Source: CAYJNO01 sp964371715 (lineage in GTDB: Bacteria > Bacillota_I > Bacilli_A > Erysipelotrichales > Erysipelotrichaceae). Taken from it: a DNA stretch of 36,911 bases. Below the pieces are notes generated by a model that was given only the letters and a program-made list of their open reading frames with translations, was not told the origin of the DNA and made no database searches. This document shows, piece after piece, positions 30,032 to 36,911 of the stretch. A program made the translations under genes and the position numbers. How positions within the stretch are numbered: the stretch's first letter is position 1; each line of letters opens with the position of its first letter. The stretch covers positions 1 to 36,911 of the forward strand of contig CAYJNO010000019.1 in NCBI GenBank assembly GCA_964371715.1. The letters run 5' to 3'.

Positions 30032-30892
30032 ATGTATAGTCTTTATGGTATTTTGATTGGTATTATTATTTCTTTAATGGTTAGTGTTAATGGTTTACTA
30101 ACAAATGCTACAGGTTTATATTTATCATCAGTAATAATTCATATTGTTGGTTTAGTTACGATGATTATTATATGTTCTATAAAAAAGATAAAATTATTTG
30201 ATAGACGCTATGCATATTTTATGTATCTAGGTGGTGTATTTGGAGTTTTTGCAACACTTGGAAATAATTATGCTTTTTCGTATCTTGGTGTTTCAGGTAT
30301 TTTAGCACTAGGGTTAATTGGTCAAAGTATTATGAGTATTATTGTTGATCATTTTGGTTTATTTAATTTAGAAAAATATCCTTTAAAAGCTAATAAATTT
30401 ATTAGTATTTCAATTATGTTAATTGGCACAACATTAATGGTTGAGCGATTTGATATGCTAGCGATGATATTGTCTATCTTAGTTGGGGTCTGTTTAGTAT
30501 CACAACGTATTGTAAATAGTGAACTAGCATCGAAAACAAATATTATTGTATCGACTACATTTACTTATATAACGGGTTTTATAGGTTCATTAATAGTACT
30601 ATTAATATTAGGACATTCTGAATTATCTAACCCAAGTTTTAATATTCCTACAAATGCTATTTATTATTTAGGAGGTTTATTAGGGATTTTAACAATACTT
30701 CTTTCAACGATTTGTGTTAAAAAATTACCATCATTTAAATTGTCAATATTAATGTTTATAGGACAATTATTTTCTGGCTTATTGATTGATAGCATCTTGA
30801 TGGAATCTTTTTCAATGAATATTTTAATAGGGGGGATTATTGTCACATTAGGTTTAATTATTGATAATTATCTTACAAAAAAATATATTTAA
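30032..30892 (+). CDS. Tandem DUF606 (YdcZ-like) membrane transporter
   Basis: A 286-residue membrane protein of the drug/metabolite transporter superfamily, DUF606/YdcZ group, with about ten helices. It is an internal duplication. The first half has GVSGILALGLIGQSIMSIIVD and the second KLSILMFIGQLFSGLLIDS at the equivalent position, the motif of single-domain YdcZ proteins of about 145 residues. The substrate and direction are unknown. A TTG-initiated extension is possible, but ATG 30032 follows AGAGGAG. It lies behind the hairpin/pseudoknot leader, so the exported or imported compound may be the leader's ligand. No strong terminator follows. Confidence 0.85.
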   Translation: MYSLYGILIGIIISLMVSVNGLLTNATGLYLSSVIIHIVGLVTMIIICSIKKIKLFDRRYAYFMYLGGVFGVFATLGNNYAFSYLGVSGILALGLIGQSIMSIIVDHFGLFNLEKYPLKANKFISISIMLIGTTLMVERFDMLAMILSILVGVCLVSQRIVNSELASKTNIIVSTTFTYITGFIGSLIVLLILGHSELSNPSFNIPTNAIYYLGGLLGILTILLSTICVKKLPSFKLSILMFIGQLFSGLLIDSILMESFSMNILIGGIIVTLGLIIDNYLTKKYI

Positions 30893-30973
30893 AGACAAAC
30901 ATTAACATTTAGTATAATAAAATGCATTTCTATAATTTTTCATATACCTTTTTTAGATAATGTGTAACGAATA

Positions 30974-30982
30974 TGATACAAT
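30974..30982 (+). promoter_or_regulatory. Possible extended -10 promoter of the FIST-EAL-GGDEF gene
   Basis: TGA followed by TACAAT (30977-30982) about 33 bases before the ATG. TAGATA at 30954-30959, 17 bases upstream, is a weak -35. Confidence 0.5.
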
Positions 30983-31014
30983 AATATTTGTATAAGGAAA
31001 AGTGTGGTGATATT

Positions 31015-34000
31015 ATGAAGATATTTAATATCTGGTACAATAATGATGATGACATTAGAGATTTACCAATTAAGTATGAATTAAGTGAAGGACATAACTG
31101 CTTAATTAGAATTCATACAGCTTTTATGAAGGCTGAAGATAGTTTGGATATTGCTAAGAAAGTAAAAGCTAAATTACCTAAATCCCAAATTATAGGATGT
31201 TCAACATCAGGTATTGTCATAAAAAATAATAGTTATGAGAGTGGAGCTTTAATAAGTATCTTAAAATTTGAATATGGAAGCTTTATAACAAAGTTAGAAT
31301 CAATAGAAAATTTAAATATAAATCAGATTGCAAATAACTTAGGTGATTTGATAAATGAAAATGATATACAAAGCGGATTTTTATTTTTTGGAGATAGTGA
31401 ATATCGAATAACACAAATTATTAATGAATTAGATAATATTACAGAAAATGTGGAACTAGTTGGTGGTGTTGCTGGTTTTTTAGATAAGAATGGAATGCCT
31501 GATAGTTATGTTTTTGATGATAAAGAAATAATATATAAAGGTTATGCTACTGGATTAATTAGAAAAGATTATATTTTAGCATATTCAAATATAGTAAATG
31601 GACATCCAACAATAGGTGAGACACATACAATAACTAAAGCTAATGGTACATATATTGAAGAGATTGATGGAGAGAATGCTGTTTTATGGATAAATAAACA
31701 CCTAGGGATTAAAGAGCTTGAAGCAAATAGTAATTGGATTGATACAGTAAAGACAGATATTCTTTTACGTTTTCCAATTATCTTAGAAAATGACATTAAT
31801 ACATCAAGATTTTTAAGGTATGATGCAGATAATAATAAAATATCTCTTTATTTTAGTGAGTTAAGTGATAATACAAAATTTAAAATTGGCTATTTAAGTT
31901 CTTTGAAAAGTGTTGAACAATGGCAAGGTATATCTCAAGATTTACAAACAGTATCAAATGAAGTAATAATTGCTTATTCATGTTTATTTAGAAAATTATT
32001 TGCGGATAATATCTCAAAATGGGAAATTGAAATTTTTAAAGATGTCGAATTTTCGGGTGCATTTATGCTTGGAGAAATTGGATCTAAACAAAATAGTTGT
32101 AAAGTTTTAAATGGTTCAACGAGTATTTTAACTTTAGCCGAAAAAGAAAACTATTTAGATTATAATTTAGATGCTTTTTCTTCGATTGAAGGTTTAATTA
32201 ATGATAACAATGCTGTAATTGATCAAATAAGTTTAGTTCAAAAAACTTTGAATGAAGCAAATAGTGGTCATGTCTTAAATAATTTAATTGAATTTGAAAC
32301 AAGAATGAAAAATAGAATTAATCTAGCAAATGAACTTAAACTTAAATCATTTACACAATTTATTCTAGAACAAGGAGATAGTTTAGATAAAAATATTTGT
32401 TTTATGCAGATTGATAATACAAATAAACTTATAGATGAATACGGTGAAGAGAAGTATAGTTTATATTTTAAACAAAATATTAATATATTAAAAAATATAA
32501 TGAAAACATTATTCCCTAAATTCAATTTTAATATTTATTTATATGATCATAGTTCATTCTTTTATACGATAGAACGCTCTTTAACAAGTGATAGATTTAT
32601 TAATGTGTCAAATGAGATTTGTAATGAAATGATAGCTAATAACTTTATAGAAGATTTTAAAACAAGATTTTTAATTACAGTAAAAGGTTATAAAATTCAA
32701 GCTTTAAAACAAGAATCTTTAAATTTAGTAGGAAACAAAGATTTATTTGCGATCGAAAATTTTAAAGAAACTATGAATGAATCTTTAAATACTGATTTCA
32801 AGTTGGTTAAAATAATAGAAGATGCAATACAGTATGATCGTGTTATTCCATATTTTCAAGGTATATATGATAATAAAAATAATCGTTTTTATTGTTATGA
32901 AGCTTTGATGCGTCTACAAGACGAAAATGGAAAAATACTATTTCCAAATGAATTTTTAGATATTGCGAAAAAATATGATTTATATCAACCATTAAGCATA
33001 AAAATGGTAACTCAAGTATTAGAATTATTTGATAATAGAGAAGAAATAATCACAATTAATATTTCATATTATGATGTAATAAATCCAGAATTCAATGAAG
33101 TTATATTTGCAGTTTTAGATCGAATGGAAAATCCTAGACATTTCATTTTTGAATTAGTAGAGACTGAAAGAATTGAAAAACCTGAGGTATTAAGAGATTT
33201 TATACATCAAGCAAAGAAGTATGGAATTAAAATTGCTGTAGATGACTTTGGCGCAGGATATTCTAATTTTATAGAAATAGGCAATCTAGATATCGATTTT
33301 ATAAAAATAAATGGTTCACTAACTCAACTATTAGGAACAGATGATAGTTATAATAAAATTTTAAAAAGTATTTCCTATATGGGAAAAGAGATGAAAGTTA
33401 AATTAATTGCAGAATTTGTTGAAACTGCAAAAGTGCAAAAGCAATTATTAAAACATGGTGTCCATTACTCCCAAGGATATCTATTCTCTAATCCAATGTC
33501 ATTAGAAGAACTATATTATGTGGTTGAAGAAAATAAACTGAATAATGGTGAAGAAATAGAAACTGAAGAGCATGATGAAATAGCTATAAATGCCAAAGTA
33601 ATGAAGAAAAATAATTTTATTATGATATTTAGTGGTACACTAATCGCCTTCATTTCAGTTATTTTAATAGCAGTATTTTTACAAATTAATACAAGAGAAG
33701 TTAATAATATTAATGAAAGTTACTTAATAGAAATTACAAATGGGATGAGTGATAAAATTGGGACTTTTGTAAATGATTTAGAAAGCGATTTATTATTAAC
33801 AAGTGTAGCAATATCAAATGTTATAGATAATGAAGAAATGTTAAGTGAAACATTAAAGAATACACTTTTAGTAAATGATATGGATGATATATATATAGTT
33901 TTAGATGATGGAAATATTACTAGTGCAATAAATGACCCATTTAATCATAATTTTGCTCAATTGCTGAATTATAGTGACATAAATACAGTTTATATTCATT

Positions 34001-35094
34001 CGCCAATGATTGAAACATCAACTAAAAGAGATGTTTTATTGATGAGTACTGTATTAGTTAATCAAGATGGCAATCGAATAGGTGAAGTGTTCGCAAAATA
34101 TTATTTAGATACGTTTGGTAAAAAGTTAAATCTTAAGTCATTTGGAAGTGAAGCATTTTTTCATTTATGTGATTTAAACGGTATACCTATTGTTTTAAGT
34201 GGTAATAGCTCAAATTTATTTACTAATGGTGATATGTATGATTTTATAGATACACTTAACATCAAAAATGGGCATACTGGAGAATCCATTAAAGAAGATA
34301 TGATAAACAATCAAACCGTGATCTTGAAGTATGAAGTAAATAATCAGGATAGATTAGCTGTAATGATGCCAATACCAAATACAGATTGGTGTGTTATAAG
34401 TATTATATTAACAGAAGTAAATGACAAAATGGTTATGCCTATTATAAATAACATTTTATTCTTTACAGTAATTTTAGCATTACTATTATCAGCATACTTT
34501 ATTTTAAATTTAAGACTTGTAAGAAATAATAATAAGAATTTATTAAAGGCTTTAGAAGCAAGTCATTATTTAAGTATCTCATTACAAAATTCAATTGAAA
34601 AAGATTCATTAACACGTGTATATTCAAGAGCAACTGCTGTAGAAAAGATTATGGAATCAATCAAAAAGAATGCAAATCGCCAAAATCTTGCGTTAGTGCT
34701 ATTAGATATTGATAATTTCAAAGAGATTAATGATACATATGGACATCAAACAGGTGATGTCTATCTACAAAATTTCGTTAGAATTGTTAGAATGCAATTA
34801 AAAGCCGAAGATATCTTAGGACGTATGGGCGGTGATGAATTTATTTTATTAATTAATGATATTGAATCAATTGAAAATCTTAATCAATTAATAACTGAGA
34901 TAATAGAACAAGTTAGTAAAATATCAATTAAGAATTTGGAATTTGAAAAAGTGGGTGTAAGTATTGGTATAGCCTTAATTCCAGAACATGGCACTGATTA
35001 TGAAAAATTAAATAACTTAGCTGATAAAGCATTATATAAAGTAAAAGGTGAAGGAAAAAATAAATTTAAAATTTATGATCCGACAAAAATGTAA
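31015..35094 (+). CDS. FIST / EAL / Cache-like / GGDEF c-di-GMP turnover protein
   Basis: A 1359-residue protein. Residues 1 to about 370 are a FIST sensory domain (VGGVAGFLDKNG, KGYATGLI). About 450-585 is a degenerate GGDEF: FMQIDNTNKLIDEYG, with YDHSSF in place of the active-site loop. About 600-850 is an EAL phosphodiesterase with intact EAL (629-631), FELVET, DDFGAG (743-748), AEFVET and a final SQGYLF. Helix 1 at about 866-890 and helix 2 at about 1143-1168 flank some 250 outside residues ending in a Cache-like NTDWCVISII. About 1190-1355 is a GGDEF cyclase with intact GGDEF at 1272-1276. The inhibitory-site RxxD reads KAED (1263-1266). Both activities may thus be present, sensing inside (FIST) and outside (Cache). 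An upstream TTG frame is ignored; ATG 31015 has a weak GGTGAT site. Confidence 0.9.
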   Translation: MKIFNIWYNNDDDIRDLPIKYELSEGHNCLIRIHTAFMKAEDSLDIAKKVKAKLPKSQIIGCSTSGIVIKNNSYESGALISILKFEYGSFITKLESIENLNINQIANNLGDLINENDIQSGFLFFGDSEYRITQIINELDNITENVELVGGVAGFLDKNGMPDSYVFDDKEIIYKGYATGLIRKDYILAYSNIVNGHPTIGETHTITKANGTYIEEIDGENAVLWINKHLGIKELEANSNWIDTVKTDILLRFPIILENDINTSRFLRYDADNNKISLYFSELSDNTKFKIGYLSSLKSVEQWQGISQDLQTVSNEVIIAYSCLFRKLFADNISKWEIEIFKDVEFSGAFMLGEIGSKQNSCKVLNGSTSILTLAEKENYLDYNLDAFSSIEGLINDNNAVIDQISLVQKTLNEANSGHVLNNLIEFETRMKNRINLANELKLKSFTQFILEQGDSLDKNICFMQIDNTNKLIDEYGEEKYSLYFKQNINILKNIMKTLFPKFNFNIYLYDHSSFFYTIERSLTSDRFINVSNEICNEMIANNFIEDFKTRFLITVKGYKIQALKQESLNLVGNKDLFAIENFKETMNESLNTDFKLVKIIEDAIQYDRVIPYFQGIYDNKNNRFYCYEALMRLQDENGKILFPNEFLDIAKKYDLYQPLSIKMVTQVLELFDNREEIITINISYYDVINPEFNEVIFAVLDRMENPRHFIFELVETERIEKPEVLRDFIHQAKKYGIKIAVDDFGAGYSNFIEIGNLDIDFIKINGSLTQLLGTDDSYNKILKSISYMGKEMKVKLIAEFVETAKVQKQLLKHGVHYSQGYLFSNPMSLEELYYVVEENKLNNGEEIETEEHDEIAINAKVMKKNNFIMIFSGTLIAFISVILIAVFLQINTREVNNINESYLIEITNGMSDKIGTFVNDLESDLLLTSVAISNVIDNEEMLSETLKNTLLVNDMDDIYIVLDDGNITSAINDPFNHNFAQLLNYSDINTVYIHSPMIETSTKRDVLLMSTVLVNQDGNRIGEVFAKYYLDTFGKKLNLKSFGSEAFFHLCDLNGIPIVLSGNSSNLFTNGDMYDFIDTLNIKNGHTGESIKEDMINNQTVILKYEVNNQDRLAVMMPIPNTDWCVISIILTEVNDKMVMPIINNILFFTVILALLLSAYFILNLRLVRNNNKNLLKALEASHYLSISLQNSIEKDSLTRVYSRATAVEKIMESIKKNANRQNLALVLLDIDNFKEINDTYGHQTGDVYLQNFVRIVRMQLKAEDILGRMGGDEFILLINDIESIENLNQLITEIIEQVSKISIKNLEFEKVGVSIGIALIPEHGTDYEKLNNLADKALYKVKGEGKNKFKIYDPTKM

Positions 35095-35108
35095 AGTACA
35101 CTGAATTT

Positions 35109-35156
35109 AAAAGAATCTATTAATGATTGGAAGTCAATTATTAATAGATTCTTTTT
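35109..35156 (+). terminator. Rho-independent terminator of the FIST-EAL-GGDEF gene
   Basis: Long hairpin: 16-bp arms AAAAGAATCTATTAAT/ATTAATAGATTCTTTT plus an inner ATTG/CAAT, then a T-run. It separates the gene from the prepilin gene downstream. Confidence 0.9.
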
Positions 35157-35241
35157 CATATGTAACCTAGCAAATAATTACTACAGTGATACTATAAAAT
35201 TTATTTTTTATACAAATTATTATTATTTATTAAAAATATTG

Positions 35242-35270
35242 TTGACTTAAGGTTGTAGATGAACTACTAT
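35242..35270 (+). promoter_or_regulatory. Promoter of the canonical prepilin gene
   Basis: TTGACT at 35242-35247, 17-base spacer, TACTAT at 35265-35270. Transcription would start near 35277, just before a perfect palindrome. Confidence 0.75.
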
Positions 35271-35280
35271 AGAACAGTTA

Positions 35281-35296
35281 ATATACATATGTATAT
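35281..35296. repeat. 16-bp perfect palindrome in the prepilin leader
   Basis: ATATACATATGTATAT, centred on CATATG, lies just after the predicted transcription start and nine bases before the AGGAGG site. It could be an operator or a chance A+T palindrome; with no loop it would make a poor RNA hairpin. Confidence 0.5.
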
Positions 35297-35321
35297 AAAT
35301 TTTTAGGAGGATAATTTATTT

Positions 35322-35798
35322 ATGAAAGTAAAAAATAATAAAGGATTTACATTAATTGAATTAATTGTTGTAATTGCAATTATAGCTGTTCTTGCAGTTG
35401 TTTTAGCACCACAATATATTCAATATGTTGAAAGAGGAAGAGAATCAAACGATATACAAATAACTCAAAATTTAATGGATGCTGCATCAATTGTAGCTGC
35501 TAGTAATACAGTACCAGTAAATGATTATCGAATTGAATGGGATACTGATAATGGAGGAAGAGTAATTGTCAAATCGATTAACTTAATAGGAGCATTTGAC
35601 TCAGGTTATGAAGATAGTATTGCAATGCGAACAGAACTTGAAAAAATTATTAATTTAGATAACTTAGTACCACAATCTGTTAATGCAAAATCACTAGATT
35701 TTAATTTTATTGTTGAAATGAGTGATGGTGAAGTATATTATGAGTCTACAGGTGCTGATGATGTATGGGTAGAAATGGGAGTTTCAAATTACAAATAA
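35322..35798 (+). CDS. Type IV prepilin-like protein (orphan)
   Basis: A 158-residue protein with a textbook prepilin start: basic leader MKVKNNKG, cleavage after Gly8, then FTLIELIVVIAIIAVLAVV with Glu at mature position +5 and a long hydrophobic helix. A globular domain of about 115 residues follows and ends DDVWVEMGVSNYK. Size and start resemble a major pilin or ComGC-like pseudopilin. No pilus assembly genes are in view, so partners must be elsewhere. It follows the c-di-GMP turnover gene but has its own promoter. ATG 35322 has AGGAGG 11 bases upstream, a rather long spacing. Its C-terminal segment resembles that of the prepilin-like protein at 10328. Confidence 0.87.
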   Translation: MKVKNNKGFTLIELIVVIAIIAVLAVVLAPQYIQYVERGRESNDIQITQNLMDAASIVAASNTVPVNDYRIEWDTDNGGRVIVKSINLIGAFDSGYEDSIAMRTELEKIINLDNLVPQSVNAKSLDFNFIVEMSDGEVYYESTGADDVWVEMGVSNYK

Positions 35799-35805
35799 TA
35801 TAATT

Positions 35806-35849
35806 AAATGAATATAAGCTTTGAATTAAAGTTATTATATTCATTTTTT
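35806..35849 (+). terminator. Rho-independent terminator of the prepilin gene
   Basis: 12-bp arms AAATGAATATAA/TTATATTCATTT with an inner CTTT/AAAG hairpin, followed by T residues. Confidence 0.85.
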
Positions 35850-35893
35850 ATTTAATCTACTTTTTAGATCTGGTTAAAGAATTCATTATCAGC

Positions 35894-35899
35894 TATAAT
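35894..35899 (+). promoter_or_regulatory. Possible -10 box of the helicase gene
   Basis: Perfect TATAAT 20 bases before the ATG at 35920; no convincing -35. Weak call. Confidence 0.4.
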
Positions 35900-35919
35900 T
35901 GATTTAAATGAGGTGAATT

Positions 35920-36911
35920 ATGCAACAAGATATTATTAAGGGATTAGAAATTGCATTTATTGATAAAGAGAGTCATGAAGATGCAAGATATACACCACAG
36001 TTTATATCTAATGATGGATTTGTAGGAAAAAAAGTAATTACTACAATTATTAATGAATTAAATAATTGTGATGAATTTTTAATTAGTGTTGCATTTATAA
36101 CTAATAGTGGTTTTACTTTGCTAATTGAAACTTTAAATACCTTAGAAAAGAAAGGCATTAAAGGTAAAATTTTAACGACTGATTATTTAAACTTTAGTGA
36201 ACCTAAAGCTTTAAAGCGTTTAAATGAATATAAAAACATTGAAATAAAAATGTATCGTACTGAAGATTTTAATCATGGATTTCATACTAAAGGATATATG
36301 TTTAAAAAGGGTGATATCTATACTTTTATAGTTGGTAGTTCTAATCTAACAATGAATGCCATGACGATAAATAGGGAATGGAACTCTAAGTTAATTGCTT
36401 CTTCCAAGGGAGAATATACAAAGTTAATACTTGAAGAGTTTACAGATATTTGGCATAGTTCTTCACCGATACATGATATCTTAAGTGATTATGAAGTTAA
36501 TTATATTAAAGATAAAGAGATAAGAAAAAAAGAAAGTAAAAGTATATTTGCAAAACAAATTATTCCTAATAGTATGCAAGTTGATTTTATTGATAAATTA
36601 GTTAAAACAATGGAGTATGATAATAAAGGTTTATTAGTTTCAGCAACAGGAACTGGGAAAACATTTGCTGCTGCTTTTGGTGTTCAAAAAGTTAACCCTA
36701 AAAGAATATTGTTTTTAGTGCATCGTGAGCAAATTGCTAAACAAGCAATAAGTACATTTAGACGTATTTTTGGTAACAGCAAAACATATGGTTTAATTTC
36801 TGGAAATGAACAAAACTTTGATAACGATTATTTATTTTCAACAATGCAAATGATGTCAAAAGAACATATTTATTCTAGGTTTTCAAAAGATGAATTTGAT
36901 TTTATCATAAT
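35920..36911 (+). CDS. PLD-nuclease / SF2 helicase protein (3' end cut off)
   Basis: The first 330 residues are visible; the frame runs off the window. An N-terminal phospholipase-D-like nuclease domain (about 30-190) has the HxK of HTKGYMF (His122, Lys124) and GSSNLTMNAMTINREWNSKL. A superfamily 2 helicase domain starts near 225 with a Q-containing motif (NSMQVDFIDKL), Walker A ATGTGKT at 242-248, motif Ia LVHREQIAKQ and FSTMQMM. The cut comes just before the expected DEAD/DEAH box. Family proteins (COG3886 plus COG1061) are often about 900-1000 residues with a DUF3427 end and occur in accessory or defence contexts. ATG 35920 follows GAGGTG. What lies downstream is not visible. Confidence 0.88.
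   Translation, partial: MQQDIIKGLEIAFIDKESHEDARYTPQFISNDGFVGKKVITTIINELNNCDEFLISVAFITNSGFTLLIETLNTLEKKGIKGKILTTDYLNFSEPKALKRLNEYKNIEIKMYRTEDFNHGFHTKGYMFKKGDIYTFIVGSSNLTMNAMTINREWNSKLIASSKGEYTKLILEEFTDIWHSSSPIHDILSDYEVNYIKDKEIRKKESKSIFAKQIIPNSMQVDFIDKLVKTMEYDNKGLLVSATGTGKTFAAAFGVQKVNPKRILFLVHREQIAKQAISTFRRIFGNSKTYGLISGNEQNFDNDYLFSTMQMMSKEHIYSRFSKDEFDFII

Noticed and set aside
35095..35321. Possible c-di-GMP riboswitch before the prepilin gene
   Set aside because: Only a terminator, a promoter and a palindrome are seen; no GEMM-type conserved loops, and the predicted leader of about 45 bases is too short.
1..36911. Insertion sequence, prophage, CRISPR array, tRNA or rRNA genes
   Set aside because: No transposase, integrase, regularly spaced repeats, tRNA-like cloverleaf or rRNA stretch was recognised in the window.

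Overview
The window is very A+T-rich (roughly a quarter to 30% G+C by eye) and reads as a stretch of chromosome from a low-GC Gram-positive bacterium of the Bacilli / Erysipelotrichia / Mollicutes-like kind. Pointers are the strong AGGAGG ribosome sites, TTGACA/TATAAT and TGnTATAAT promoters, a T-box leader, the cvpA-mutS2-uvrC order, RNase HIII, YhaM, and a glycolipid-type glycosyltransferase cluster. A 2Fe superoxide reductase suggests an anaerobe or microaerophile. Almost all genes lie on the + strand; only proS and rnhC are on the - strand. Stops are almost all TAA, some TAG and a single TGA; tryptophan is TGG, so the standard code fits. No rRNA, tRNA, CRISPR, insertion sequence or prophage was seen.

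Layout: 1-1.8 kb, tail of an unknown gene and convergent proS. 1.9-6.2 kb, an acetyltransferase, a guaB whose product matches the protozoan Tritrichomonas foetus IMPDH type, and a nucleotidase / lipoprotein cyclophilin / PHP-phosphatase run. 6.2-10.1 kb, a ppx-ppk polyphosphate operon meeting rnhC tail to tail. 10.3 kb, an orphan prepilin-like protein. 10.9-13.4 kb, a T-box-controlled amino-acid ABC importer (specifier probably CGC, arginine). 13.4-18.2 kb, cvpA-mutS2-uvrC. 18.2-22.9 kb, a tiny membrane protein, a RidA with a cysteine-rich tail, superoxide reductase under a dyad-bearing promoter, pnp, trmB and ssb. 23.0-28.0 kb, glycosyltransferase, flippase-like protein, a glycosyltransferase-RecX fusion and yhaM in one tightly packed operon. 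28.1-30.9 kb, an unknown membrane protein, a second acetyltransferase, a gene-free stretch, then a tandem-DUF606 transporter behind a structured leader. 31.0-35.8 kb, a 1359-residue FIST / degenerate GGDEF / EAL / membrane / Cache-like / membrane / GGDEF protein followed by a canonical orphan prepilin. 35.9 kb to the end, the start of a PLD-nuclease/SF2-helicase protein cut by the window edge.

Most of the window is housekeeping. The items most likely to be new or under-described are the GT4-RecX fusion, the giant c-di-GMP turnover protein next to a prepilin gene, the Tritrichomonas-type IMPDH, the hairpin-plus-pseudoknot leader before the DUF606 transporter, and the Cys-tailed RidA. No coordinates or motifs come from database searches; family names are from recognition of motifs and remembered sequences.
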